Positions 6,872-14,166 are shown, counted from the first letter of the stretch. The stretch: 41,279 nt of DNA from Bacillota bacterium (GCA_023409755.1 JAEYRA010000018.1:1-41279), one strand, 5' to 3'. The notes: generated from the sequence alone by a model not told the origin. A program made the numbers and translations.

Positions 6872-7368
6872 AGCACACCTCCCGCAAGTTCTTCCCACCG
6901 CTGCACAAAGCGCAGCGAAGTGGCTGCCGCCTCAAAGTTGAGAGCATTGGCTTGCACCAATCCCTCCGCCGTAGCTTTCTCTTCGTCGCTCAGGTCATCC
7001 CCATACAGAAACACACGGAATGCCAGACGGTTGGCATACCGGTGGCGATGATGCATCTCCCCTCCGCGAATGCAGAAATCCGGGTGCGAGTAGCTGATGC
7101 TGCGGTCCATCACATTCTTCACAAAAGGGCTGAAGCCGCCATAACAGCAGCGGCTGATGAGGATGTATTCGTCACAGTGACCCATCAGCGAGCCCATGTC
7201 ACCGTACGCATCACGGATGACGCACTGCCCCGGCGTTTTGACCCAGCAACCGAAGCACCCGATGCAGGCGTGGATGGTACCGTCATCGGAAACGACGTGC
7301 GTGTCGGGCCTGCGCAGCCCCAAGGCAGTCTCCTGTTGGGCCGCCAGGTCATGAACGATCAGTTTCAT
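6868..7368 (-). CDS. Flavodoxin-family protein with Cys cluster
   Basis: A 166-residue flavodoxin-like protein. CIGCFGCWVKTPGQC places cysteines at 35, 38, 41 and 49, the pattern seen in iron-sulfur-flavoprotein relatives, where it may hold a cluster or serve as a thiol site. CDEYILISRCCYGGFSPFVKNVMDRS is the FMN-binding region of this group. The N-terminus (MKLIVHDLAAQQE) lacks the usual GSPR loop, which I recall as normal for this subfamily rather than a truncation. The stop overlaps the next start (ATGA). Its 5' end overlaps the end of the TetR gene by 20 bp, so the three genes are tightly coupled. The two flavoproteins may work as a pair; the substrate is unknown. Confidence 0.78.
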   Translation of the reverse strand: MKLIVHDLAAQQETALGLRRPDTHVVSDDGTIHACIGCFGCWVKTPGQCVIRDAYGDMGSLMGHCDEYILISRCCYGGFSPFVKNVMDRSISYSHPDFCIRGGEMHHRHRYANRLAFRVFLYGDDLSDEEKATAEGLVQANALNFEAAATSLRFVQRWEELAGGVL

Positions 7369-7933
7369 GGTTTTTCTCTCCCTTCAACTTGTCCAGAAAG
7401 GCGGCATAGGCAAAGTTCACCATGTCGCACACCTCGGTGTGGCTGGGGTTGGCTGCCCCCGTGGCCAACGAACAGGCGATGCTGCTCGTATAGATCATCA
7501 TATGGAGGTATAAGCGCCGGGCGTCCTCCAGCGAAAGGGCCAGCCGGCCGGTGACGTCCTCCTCCCCCTCGGGCAGGTGATGCAGGCGGTAGACGTCCTC
7601 ATACCCACCGGCCCCCATGTGGGGCGAGAGGAACAGGAACCGATAAAGGGCCGGCTCCTCCCGTGCGAAGCAGATGTGTGCCTCGCCGATGGACGGGAAC
7701 ACCCCCTCCCGGCTCAGCCGCGCCTGGATGTACGCGTGGTAGAACGCCTTGGCATGGTTGTACAGGGCAGTCATCAATCCCTCCATATTGCCGAAGGAAC
7801 TGTAAATGGGCTGCACCGAGCACCCCAGCGCCCGGGCGATGCTGCGGGCGTTAATGGCATCGTAACCCTGGGCACGCACCAGTGACAGGGCAGCCGACAG
7901 GATGGCTTCGGCGGTAACGCGCTGCTTTGGCAC
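7349..7933 (-). CDS. TetR/AcrR-family transcriptional regulator
   Basis: A 194-residue dimeric one-component repressor. The N-terminal helix-turn-helix spans about residues 8-50 (AILSAALSLVRAQGYDAINARSIARALGC, then VQPIYSSFGNMEGL), a textbook TetR pattern in which tyrosine and phenylalanine follow the recognition helix. The C-terminal part is helical and variable, and is presumably the ligand pocket. The start is GTG 7933 with a purine-rich AGAGAGA upstream. It is the first gene of its operon and overlaps the first flavoprotein gene by 20 bp. An operator built of ATGACANTCGTTA-type half-sites overlaps its own promoter, so it is almost certainly autoregulated and induced by a small molecule that the flavoproteins then reduce. 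Confidence 0.9.
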   Translation of the reverse strand: MPKQRVTAEAILSAALSLVRAQGYDAINARSIARALGCSVQPIYSSFGNMEGLMTALYNHAKAFYHAYIQARLSREGVFPSIGEAHICFAREEPALYRFLFLSPHMGAGGYEDVYRLHHLPEGEEDVTGRLALSLEDARRLYLHMMIYTSSIACSLATGAANPSHTEVCDMVNFAYAAFLDKLKGEKNHETDRS

Positions 7934-7950
7934 AATCGATCTCTCTTTCT

Positions 7951-7992
7951 ATGACGTTTGTTATATGACATTCGTTATGTAACGATTGTCAT
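7951..7992. promoter_or_regulatory. TetR operator with three half-sites
   Basis: Half-site ATGACATTCGTTA (7965-7977) faces TAACGATTGTCAT (7980-7992), a 13-bp inverted repeat with 12/13 match and a 2-bp spacer. A further directly repeated half-site, ATGACGTTTGTTA (7951-7963), matches 11/13 and sits 14 bp before. The array touches the -10 box and covers the start region of the TetR operon. Confidence 0.8.
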
Positions 7993-8019
7993 TATACTCT
8001 GGCCAATGGACATATGCAA
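7991..8019 (-). promoter_or_regulatory. Promoter of the TetR-flavoprotein operon
   Basis: On the minus strand a consensus TATAAT (7991-7996) is preceded at 17 bp by TTGCAT (8014-8019). The TetR operator overlaps the first bases of the -10 and the downstream start region. Confidence 0.65.
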
Positions 8020-8121
8020 CAGGCAATCGGAAGCCCGGCACAAACCAGCAATGGATGGTCCATGCCGGGCCTGTTCCCCGCGGGGCAGAAACGTGACTGG
8101 GTGCGGCAATCGTGCAGGGCT

Positions 8122-8324
8122 GCCGGCCCTGCCCCTACCCAGCCTGACAAAGCACACCGCCCGTCGCGGGCAATCCAACCCAGCCGTCCACCATCCCAGT
8201 GCGCGATATTGGCCGCCGGCCCTGCCCCAATCCGGCCTGATAAAGCACACCGCACTGTCGCGGGCAATCAAACCCAGCCGTTCACCATTCCAGTGCGTGA
8301 TATTGGCCGCCGGCCCTGCCGGCC
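8122..8324. repeat. 93-bp tandem repeat, two full copies plus a partial third
   Basis: Copies begin with GCCGGCCCTGCC at 8122, 8215 and 8309, a period of 93-94 bp. Copies one and two differ by scattered substitutions, for example CCGTCGCGGGCAATCC against CTGTCGCGGGCAATCA. The third is cut after about 16 bases, right at the stop codon of the methyltransferase gene. The whole gene-free stretch 8020-8323 consists of this array and a degraded stretch before it (8060-8121). The period is a multiple of three, but I see no ribosome site or protein feature that makes it coding. Its role is unknown. Confidence 0.85.
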
Positions 8325-9102
8325 TAGCGGAAGCGGGTGAGGTAATTCATGCAGTACTCGTCGCGGCCCGCGAGAGCCTCGGCAGCCACCAGTGTGTCCA
8401 TGGTGCTGACGTTGGTGGGGTCGAGAATGACGCTGTCCAGCCCAGCGGCGACGGCGGCAACAAGCAGAGCGTTGTTCATCATTGCCCGTTTGGGCAGGCC
8501 GAAGGACACGTTGGAGAGCCCGCAAATGGTGTGCACGCCGGGGAGCTCGGCCCGCACCAGGCGCAGTGTTTCCAGCGCGTCCACGGCGCTGCCGCCGTCC
8601 ATCGCCACGGCCTGGGCCAGCACGTCGAGGTAGATGCGGTCGGCAGCCACCCCTGCGGCGGTGATGCGCTCCACCAGCCGATGGCAATGGTCGGCGCGGC
8701 GGCGGGCAGCGGCGGGCACACCGGCGGTGTCGATGGGCAGGGCCACCACGCCGGCGCCCGTGTCCCGCACGGTGGGCAGCAGCGCGTCCATTCGCTCACA
8801 AAGCGTCACGGAATTGATGATGACGGGCCGGTCCCCCACGGTGGCAATGGCCCTCTGCACCACCGCAGGGTTGGGCGAATCGAGCATGACGCCGCAGCCA
8901 CTGTGCCGGAGCACAAGGCCCAACAGCCATAGCATGGCGTCGCCCTCCCCCTGCCCCAGCAGCGCCGTGTTGAGGTCGAGGTAAGACGCACCGGCCTCAG
9001 CCTGGGCAGCAATAGCGCCAGAATCGTCTCCCCATCCTGCGACTCCAGAGCCTTCCGCATATGGGGAATGGAGCTGTTGAGCTTTTCTCCAATGAGAATC
9101 AT
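8324..9102 (-). pseudogene. Methyltetrahydrofolate:corrinoid methyltransferase, one frameshift
   Basis: Pterin-binding (DHPS-like) TIM barrel that moves the methyl of methyl-tetrahydrofolate to a corrinoid protein (AcsE/MtgA/MtvB type). The true N-terminus, MILIGEKLNSSIPHMRKALE, starts at ATG 9102 behind AAAGGA. It runs to about 9020, then the homology jumps frame to AAQAEAGASYLDLNTALLG and continues with VIINSVTLCERMD, IYLDVLAQAVAMD and ICGLSNVSFGLPKR to the stop. The interval is 779 bp; adding one base gives 260 codons, the normal size, so a one-base deletion between about 9006 and 9030 explains it. It may be real decay or a sequencing error. An open frame extending to 9244 in the second frame is not the real N-terminus. 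No corrinoid protein or CODH/ACS gene is adjacent. Function of the family is secure; the methyl acceptor is unknown. Confidence 0.85.
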
Positions 9103-9204
9103 GGGGTGGCCATCCTTTCCGCCCGGTTGGGCACCCGCACAATGTCGCAGACGAATTTACATTACGCAGTTGGGACAGGAAACGAGTGTCCTTTGGTGTG
9201 TTGT

Positions 9205-9247
9205 AGGGTGGCACCACAGTCAAGGAACATGACTGCCGTGCCATCCT
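9205..9247. other. Long imperfect hairpin in the methyltransferase/ymaF gap
   Basis: AGGGTGGCAC (9205-9214) pairs with GTGCCATCCT (9238-9247) with one G-T, then two unpaired bases per side, then CAGTCA (9217-9222) with TGACTG (9230-9235). A smaller hairpin, GGACA/TGTCC on the minus strand, spans about 9174-9192. There is no T-run, so neither is a plain terminator. In minus-strand RNA they form the leader of the methyltransferase gene, with a TATAAT-like box at 9262-9267. No other feature is seen in the gap 9103-9385. Confidence 0.5.
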
Positions 9248-9385
9248 GCGGCAGGCTGGTCATTATAACAGAGAACCACCCAAGCGTACTATCTTCCCAT
9301 TTGCAATAGTACCATGTCAAACAGGAAAACTCTCACAAAAAACGACACATTTCATAGGATGGAACAGACCCAAGGAGGTGAAAGG

Positions 9386-9805
9386 ATGGAAACCGAACGG
9401 TTTATCACCATTGACCCGGACAACAGACGGAGAGAAGAGGACGAAGAGGACAGGGAATGCAGACCGCAAACCCACGTGCATGAGTTCACCGCCAGCACAC
9501 AGTTGGCGGAGGAAGGCGATGACCGGCACAACCATCGCTTTGCCGGCGTATCCGGCCAAGTGATTCCGGTACCCGGCAGCCACAAGCACTGGATCGTCTC
9601 CCGCACGGACTTCCTTGACCATTTCCATTTGGTCAGGGCGCTGTCCGGCCCTGCCATACCGCTTCCCGACCCGGATGCCCCTCCCTCTCAGTGGAAGCAC
9701 GTTCACTTCGTGGAAGGCTTCACCACAGTCGTAGACGGGCATCGGCATGAGTTCGAGTTTGGCACGCTCATCGAAGCTCCTCTGGTCGATGAAGATGTTG
9801 ACTGA
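9386..9805 (+). CDS. ymaF: YmaF-family histidine-rich protein
   Basis: A 139-residue soluble protein of the YmaF family, found in spore-forming Firmicutes; function unknown. The start is fixed by AAGGAGGTG five bases before ATG 9386; an earlier in-frame start at 9314 lacks this. After an acidic N-terminus (REEDEEDRE) the sequence is marked by repeated HxH pairs: HVHEF, HNHRFAGV, HKHWIV, DHFHLV, KHVHFVEG and HRHEFEF. They are spaced through the chain and suggest a metal-binding beta structure. GDDRHNHRFAGVSG and HVHFVEGFTTVVDGHRHEF are the segments I recognise. It stands alone, diverging from the methyltransferase gene. The metal-binding role is inference from the histidine pairs. Confidence 0.8.
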   Translation: METERFITIDPDNRRREEDEEDRECRPQTHVHEFTASTQLAEEGDDRHNHRFAGVSGQVIPVPGSHKHWIVSRTDFLDHFHLVRALSGPAIPLPDPDAPPSQWKHVHFVEGFTTVVDGHRHEFEFGTLIEAPLVDEDVD

Positions 9806-9856
9806 ATAGAGCCCGGCATTGTCAACAAGGCGGGCACCCGCCCGCTTCAACATAGA

Positions 9857-9904
9857 AAGGCAGGCTCTCCGCGTCCACTGCCATGGGTGCGAAGCGCCTG
9901 CCTT
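9857..9904 (-). terminator. Likely terminator of the znuCB operon
   Basis: AAGGCAGGC (9857-9865) and GCCTGCCTT (9896-9904) form a perfect 9-bp stem with a long loop. On the minus strand it is followed by TTTCT. It lies 15 bp past the znuB stop. The large loop lowers confidence. Confidence 0.55.
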
Positions 9905-9919
9905 GCGATACAGGGTCCG

Positions 9920-10744
9920 TCAGTGTGCAGCCCGTGCCCGGCGCGTCACAACAAAGGTGTGCGCCTGTCGCCCAGCCAGCACCACCCCCAACACCGCCAC
10001 CGACACCAGTGCCGTGAAGCCGCCGGGGGCCACGTTGAGGTAATAGGACAGGAAGAGCCCCAGAAGGATGTCCACCATGCTGAAGAGAATCGAGAAGAGC
10101 AGTGTCTGGCGGAACCCCCGCCCCAGTTGCAGCGCCGTCGCCACCGGAAGCGCAATCATGGAGCTCAATACCAACACCCCCACCACCCGGATGGACACCG
10201 AGATGGCTGAGGCCACCAGAATGGAAAAGACGTAGTTAATGAGCCGCACCGGCACCCCGGCCACCTGCGCCGCCTCCTCGTCGTAGGCAATGTACAGCAT
10301 GCGGTGGTAGAGCACGATGAGCGTGAGCGCCGAAAGCACGCTGAGTGTGGCCACGAGCAACACGTCTGTTACGGTGACCGTGAGCACGCTGCCAAAGAGG
10401 AACGCCTCGGCGTTCACCCGCAGCTTGCCCGAGCTGATGATGGTGATGGCCGTACCCACCGAGAGCGACAGCACGATCGACAGGATGAGATCGGTATGCT
10501 TGCGGAAGGATGTACGCAGCCACTCGATGAGCGCACCCATGATGGAGGTGAACACGAAGGCCCCCAGCACCGGGTTTTGCCCGCAGACCAGGCCGATGGT
10601 GACGCCGGCCAGCGACGCATGGGACAGGGTGTCGCCGATCATGGAATAGCGGCGCAGCACCAGAAAGATGCCGATGCACGGGCAAAGCAGCCCGATGAAC
10701 AGCGACACCAACAGCGCGTTTTGCATGAAGCCATATTCAAGCAT
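9920..10744 (-). CDS. znuB: Zinc/manganese ABC transporter permease (ZnuB-like)
   Basis: A 274-residue inner-membrane permease of the ABC-3 family (ZnuB, MntB, AdcB), with about eight hydrophobic helices. Family features are the first helix followed by LVLRRYSMIGDTLSHASLAGV (28-48), and DEEAAQVAGVPVRLINYVFS, the coupling segment that contacts the ATPase. VVGVLVLSSMIALPVATALQL is the conserved later helix region. Its start overlaps the end of the ATPase gene by 8 bp (10737-10744), so the two are translationally coupled. It imports divalent metal with the ATPase next to it and the binding protein encoded divergently at 11563. Zinc is more likely than manganese from the pairing and operator type, but the sequence does not settle it. 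Confidence 0.9.
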   Translation of the reverse strand: MLEYGFMQNALLVSLFIGLLCPCIGIFLVLRRYSMIGDTLSHASLAGVTIGLVCGQNPVLGAFVFTSIMGALIEWLRTSFRKHTDLILSIVLSLSVGTAITIISSGKLRVNAEAFLFGSVLTVTVTDVLLVATLSVLSALTLIVLYHRMLYIAYDEEAAQVAGVPVRLINYVFSILVASAISVSIRVVGVLVLSSMIALPVATALQLGRGFRQTLLFSILFSMVDILLGLFLSYYLNVAPGGFTALVSVAVLGVVLAGRQAHTFVVTRRARAAH

Positions 10745-11414
10745 GGGGGTCTTCCTTCTTCACGTTTCTCAGGTATTCGGCGGCATATTGATCGGGCGAG
10801 CAAAGGTGCCCCCGTCCCCCGGACAGGTGGTAGATGAGGGTGGAATGGGCCACGGCAGCCTCCAGGTTGTGCTCTACCGAGACAATGGTGCGGCCCTTCT
10901 CCCGGTTCATGCGGGCCAGCAGGCCGTAGATCTCCCGCTGGCTGTCGCGGTCCACGCCGGTGGAGGGTTCGTCGAGTAGGATGAGGTCGGGGCTGCCCAA
11001 CAGCGCCCGGGCAATCAATATCTTCTGGTGCTGCCCGCCCGAGAGGTTACCCATGAGCTGCCCCGCAGCGTGGGTCATGCCCACCTGCGCCAAACAATCG
11101 TCCACAGCCCGCCGACCACGTACGCCAAGAATACGCCGGTAGGAATCGAGCGCTTCCCGCACGGTGATGGGGAACTGAGAGAGGGCAGCGTCGGTCTTCT
11201 GCGGCACATACCCCACCTGCTTGGCCCCCACGTCGATGGTGCCGCCGGTGGGACGCAGCAACCGCAGCAACAAGCGCAGCAGCGTACTTTTGCCACTGCC
11301 ATTGTCACCCACAATGGACACATACTCGCCGTTGGCGATTGACAGAGACAGATTCTCCAGCACATAGGGAGGCCCGCCTGTATAGGAAAAGGTCAGATTG
11401 TCGACGCTGATCAC
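10737..11414 (-). CDS. znuC: Zinc/manganese ABC transporter ATPase (ZnuC-like)
   Basis: A 225-residue cytosolic ATPase that drives the ZnuB-type permease. Walker A is GDNGSGKST (36-44), the Q-loop is VPQKTDA (Q72), the ABC signature is LSGGQHQK (124-131), Walker B with catalytic Glu is LILLDEPSTG (144-153), and the switch histidine is in SVEHNLE. The segment GYVPQKTDAALSQFPITVREAL is typical of the metal-uptake ATPases. It is the first gene of the minus-strand pair. A promoter whose -35 overlaps tandem TGCAAA words lies 30-60 bp upstream of its start and faces the znuA promoter, so both halves of the transporter are probably repressed together. Confidence 0.93.
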   Translation of the reverse strand: MISVDNLTFSYTGGPPYVLENLSLSIANGEYVSIVGDNGSGKSTLLRLLLRLLRPTGGTIDVGAKQVGYVPQKTDAALSQFPITVREALDSYRRILGVRGRRAVDDCLAQVGMTHAAGQLMGNLSGGQHQKILIARALLGSPDLILLDEPSTGVDRDSQREIYGLLARMNREKGRTIVSVEHNLEAAVAHSTLIYHLSGGRGHLCSPDQYAAEYLRNVKKEDPHA

Positions 11415-11444
11415 GTATTCATCCTCCGTTGGGGGTTCCCGTTG

Positions 11445-11473
11445 ATTATAGTGGAGCAGCCAACGAATTGCAA
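11445..11473 (-). promoter_or_regulatory. znuCB promoter
   Basis: On the minus strand TATAAT (11445-11450) lies 17 bp from TTGCAA (11468-11473). The -35 is embedded in the TGCAAATGCAAA repeat, so a regulator binding there would block RNA polymerase. Confidence 0.65.
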
Positions 11474-11480
11474 ATGCAAA
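11468..11480. promoter_or_regulatory. Zur-like site at the znuCB promoter
   Basis: Two directly adjacent TGCAAA words (11469-11474, 11475-11480), the same word that forms the perfect inverted repeat at 11532-11546 near znuA. They overlap the znuCB -35. Assignment to Zur or another Fur-family regulator is inference. Confidence 0.5.
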
Positions 11481-11490
11481 TCATTCTTAC

Positions 11491-11519
11491 TTGACAGCAT
11501 CCCCGGTGCGCGGTATGCT
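11491..11519 (+). promoter_or_regulatory. znuA promoter
   Basis: TTGACA (11491-11496) and TATGCT (11514-11519) with a 17-bp spacer. The predicted start at about 11526 lies just before the TGCAAA/TTTGCA operator. Confidence 0.65.
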
Positions 11520-11531
11520 GAGCATATCAAA

Positions 11532-11546
11532 TGCAAACGATTTGCA
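11532..11546. promoter_or_regulatory. Zur-like operator at the znuA start
   Basis: TGCAAA-CGA-TTTGCA, a perfect 6-3-6 inverted repeat, immediately downstream of the znuA promoter. Its layout is like the TGNAAANNNTTTNCA form of actinobacterial Zur boxes and unlike the Bacillus TCGTAAT box. The regulator gene is not in the window. Confidence 0.6.
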
Positions 11547-11562
11547 CAATCTGAGGTCTGAG

Positions 11563-12477
11563 ATGAAACGATTTGCTGCGGTATTGTCCGCTTGCCTGCT
11601 GGCGGTTGGGGGCCTGACGGCCTGCCAAGGCCCGGCGTCCCCCGCCAAAACCGACGGAAAGCTCGCCGTGTTTGTCACCATCAATGCCCTGCAGGAGTTT
11701 TCCCAGGCTGTGGGCGGCGACAAGGTAACCGTGACCGCTCTTGTGCCCGATGGGATGGAGGCCCACGACTTCGAGCCCAAGGCCCAAGACCTGGCAGCCC
11801 TGAGCAAGGGCGATGTGCTGGTATGCAATGGCCTGGGCATGGACGACTGGGCAACCGAAGCGGCCCACAACGTGGGGCAGAAGGACCTGGTGGTTGTGAC
11901 CGCATCCGATGGCGCCGACTTGCTGGCGGCCAGCGATGTGGAAGGCGGGGATGGCGACAGCGACAGCGCCTTGGACCCCCACCTGTGGCTGGGCCTTACG
12001 AGCGCCCAGCGCGAGGTGACCAACATCCGCGACGGTTTCATTGCCGCCGACCCGGGCAACCGGGCCTATTATGAGGCGAACTGTGCCGCTTATGTTGCCC
12101 AGCTGCAGGCGCTCTTAGATGAGTACCAGCCCCGGTTTGCCGCTGCCCCCCGCAAGGACTTCGTGACCGGCCACGCGGCCTTCGGCTACCTTTGCCGCGA
12201 CATGAACCTGACCCAGCGCAGCGTGCAAGGCGTGTATGCCGAGGGGGAACCCAGCGCCCGGCAGGTCTCCGATCTCGTTGCGTTCTGCCGCGAGAACGAC
12301 GTGACCACCATCTTTGCCGAGGAAATGGCCAGCCCCGAGGTCTCCCGCGTGCTGGCTGACGAGGTAGGCGCGAAGGTGGAGACAATCTACACCATGGAGA
12401 ACGCTGAGGATGGCAAAAGTTACCTCGAGCGAATGGAAAATAACCTGCAGGAGATCCTCGCGAGCCTCACAGACTAA
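11563..12477 (+). CDS. znuA: Zinc/manganese-binding lipoprotein (ZnuA-like)
   Basis: A 304-residue extracellular metal-binding lipoprotein (cluster A-I), anchored by a signal peptide with lipobox LTAC (lipidated C21). The expected ligand histidines are visible: H68 in MEAHDFEP, H140 in LDPHLWLG and H204 in GHAAFGYL. An acidic residue near E279 probably fills the fourth position. The flexible loop before H140, His-rich in many ZnuA proteins, is here short and acidic (DVEGGDGDSDSALD), so metal choice is uncertain. ATG 11563, with GAGG about ten bases upstream, is preferred over the in-frame start at 11491, which lies within the promoter. It works with the ZnuC/ZnuB pair encoded divergently. A terminator follows. 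Confidence 0.9.
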   Translation: MKRFAAVLSACLLAVGGLTACQGPASPAKTDGKLAVFVTINALQEFSQAVGGDKVTVTALVPDGMEAHDFEPKAQDLAALSKGDVLVCNGLGMDDWATEAAHNVGQKDLVVVTASDGADLLAASDVEGGDGDSDSALDPHLWLGLTSAQREVTNIRDGFIAADPGNRAYYEANCAAYVAQLQALLDEYQPRFAAAPRKDFVTGHAAFGYLCRDMNLTQRSVQGVYAEGEPSARQVSDLVAFCRENDVTTIFAEEMASPEVSRVLADEVGAKVETIYTMENAEDGKSYLERMENNLQEILASLTD

Positions 12478-12492
12478 ATGGACCCCGCCTGC

Positions 12493-12526
12493 AAACAGCC
12501 GCCTCCCTCCGGGGGGCGGCTGTTTT
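12493..12526 (+). terminator. Terminator of znuA
   Basis: AAACAGCCGCC (12493-12503) pairs with GGCGGCTGTTT (12515-12525), followed by a short T-run. It lies 15 bp past the znuA stop. Confidence 0.85.
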
Positions 12527-12689
12527 CCGTCTACGCGGCTGACAAATATCGTGCCGCGTCGTCTTCGTTGATCTCCTTTTAACCCAAACATCACAATTCA
12601 ACAGCGTTTGACAAAGGATAGGAAGCAACACGAGTTTTGGCGAATCGCAAAGCTAATTGTCTACTTTGTACATATCAATATATAATTTA

Positions 12690-12718
12690 TTGACATTTAT
12701 TACAAATATCAATACGAT
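12690..12718 (+). promoter_or_regulatory. Promoter of the MalEFG-type sugar operon
   Basis: TTGACA (12690-12695), 17 bp, TACGAT (12713-12718), in a strongly AT-rich stretch unlike the surrounding DNA. A second possible set upstream is TTGTCT with TATAAT at 12681-12686. AAGGAGG precedes the gene start at 12760. I see no clear catabolite (cre) site. Confidence 0.65.
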
Positions 12719-12759
12719 CTTTCTGGTGTTCATCCACCACAACGTGAAGGAGGATCGTC

Positions 12760-14166
12760 ATGAACCGAACCGTGGGAAGGAAAGTACTTGCCGTACTCGT
12801 CGCCCTGTGCCTGATGCTGCCGCTGGCAGCCGCATGCACCAGCCCCGCCACCTCCGACGGCAGCGCCAACAGCGGTGAGCCGGTGAAGCTCAAGCTGTAC
12901 ATGCAGCCCCAGGACGACGCCGCCGACGCCACCAAGGAAATGTTCGAGTGGCTGAAAGGCAAGGTGGAGGCAAAGTTCCCCAAATATGAGATTGAGTGGA
13001 CCCGCATGGCCCCCGGCACCGACTACCGCCAGCAGTATGACAAGCTGCTGATGGCCGGCGACGGCCCCACCATGTGGAATGGCCTGCCCTATGTGGACAT
13101 CCAGACCCGCATCAAGAGCAAGACCATCGCCGACATCACCGACTATGTGAAGAACTGGGATCTCAAAAAGAACGGGAAGGTCATCGACATTTTTGATGAA
13201 GCCCTTTCCACCAGCGACGGCCATTGGTATGCCGTGCCTTACGCACCCTATGTCTCCGGTATGAGCTACAACATGCAGGCCATCAAGGCAGCCGGCGGCG
13301 ACCCCGCCGTGCAGCCCAAGACCTGGGAAGAGTTCGCCACCCTGGCCCAGAAATACACCGACGCCAGCGTGCCGCGCTTTGGCTACACCCTGCTCGGTTC
13401 CGACTACGCAGCCTGGCCCTTCACCCCGTGGGTGTGGTCGGCCGGCGGTGAGATGGTGCGGCCCAACGACGACGGCACCTACTCGGTCGCCTTCAACGAG
13501 GACCCGGGCGTGGACGCCGCCATGTTCATGCACGACCTGGTCAACGTTTACAAGTGCACCCAGACCAACATTCTGGAAAGCTACGACGACATGCAGATGA
13601 ACATGATCTCGGGCCGCGCCACCTTCGGCTGGGGTACCCCCACCTGGTACGCACCGGAAAACCTGGCCAAGTATGACCAGAAACAGGAGAACTACGGGTT
13701 CTACCCCATCCCCGGCAAGACTGCGGACAAGCAGGTTGCCTTCGCCGGCGGCGAGGTGTGGACCATGAACCCCAACGCCACCAAGGCACAGATGGACGCC
13801 TGCTGGGCGATCATCCAGTACATCTCCTACGATGAGGACTTCCTGACCGAGCAGTGGAAGCTGGAGAACGAGAAGGGCATCATCAACGCCAACTCCCCCG
13901 CCCGCTCCGACCTCATTGAGAAGAAGTACTCCATGGCGACCAACTGGCCCAAGCACTGGGCCGGCGAGTATGCCGCCGCCATGAAGGTGGCCAAGCCCGA
14001 ACCCTTCTGCCCCAACTGGAACAGCCTGAAGGACGAGATTGTGCCCTACCTGCAGAAGATCATCACCACCGAGACCATTAGCCGCGAGGAAGTGAAGGCC
14101 CAGCTGGACGCTTGTGCCGATCTCCTCTACAGCAAGTACCCCGACGCCTTTAAGAAGGCCAAATAG
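12760..14166 (+). CDS. Extracellular sugar-binding lipoprotein (SBP family 1)
   Basis: A 468-residue solute-binding protein for a carbohydrate ABC importer. The signal peptide (MNRTVGRKVLAVLVALCLML) ends in lipobox LAAAC with C26 as the lipid anchor, followed by a Ser/Thr/Gly linker. The mature part has the family layout: an early sugar-binding lobe, MLMAGDGPTMWNGLPY-like and YAVPYAPYVSGMSYN segments, PKTWEEFATLAQKYTD (the KTWdEf motif of family-1 binding proteins), and a C-terminal helical end. It is the first gene of a four-gene operon with two permeases and a YesL-like protein. A stable hairpin after the stop may keep its message more abundant than the permease part. No ATPase or glycosidase is present nearby, so the sugar cannot be named. 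Confidence 0.9.
   Translation: MNRTVGRKVLAVLVALCLMLPLAAACTSPATSDGSANSGEPVKLKLYMQPQDDAADATKEMFEWLKGKVEAKFPKYEIEWTRMAPGTDYRQQYDKLLMAGDGPTMWNGLPYVDIQTRIKSKTIADITDYVKNWDLKKNGKVIDIFDEALSTSDGHWYAVPYAPYVSGMSYNMQAIKAAGGDPAVQPKTWEEFATLAQKYTDASVPRFGYTLLGSDYAAWPFTPWVWSAGGEMVRPNDDGTYSVAFNEDPGVDAAMFMHDLVNVYKCTQTNILESYDDMQMNMISGRATFGWGTPTWYAPENLAKYDQKQENYGFYPIPGKTADKQVAFAGGEVWTMNPNATKAQMDACWAIIQYISYDEDFLTEQWKLENEKGIINANSPARSDLIEKKYSMATNWPKHWAGEYAAAMKVAKPEPFCPNWNSLKDEIVPYLQKIITTETISREEVKAQLDACADLLYSKYPDAFKKAK

Noticed and set aside
8122..8324. The 93-bp repeat as a CRISPR array
   Set aside because: The repeat is contiguous with no unique spacers, has only two full copies, and no cas gene is present.
9201..9220. 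T-box-like string AGGGTGGCACCACAG on the plus strand
   Set aside because: There is no room for a stem I with specifier loop (the methyltransferase gene lies just upstream), no terminator with T-run follows, and the downstream gene is ymaF, not a tRNA synthetase or amino acid gene.
11532..11546. TGCAAACGATTTGCA as a CcpA cre site
   Set aside because: It fits TGNAANCG in the first half but not the NCA end at the right distance; a metal-regulator site matches the symmetry and the neighbouring genes better.
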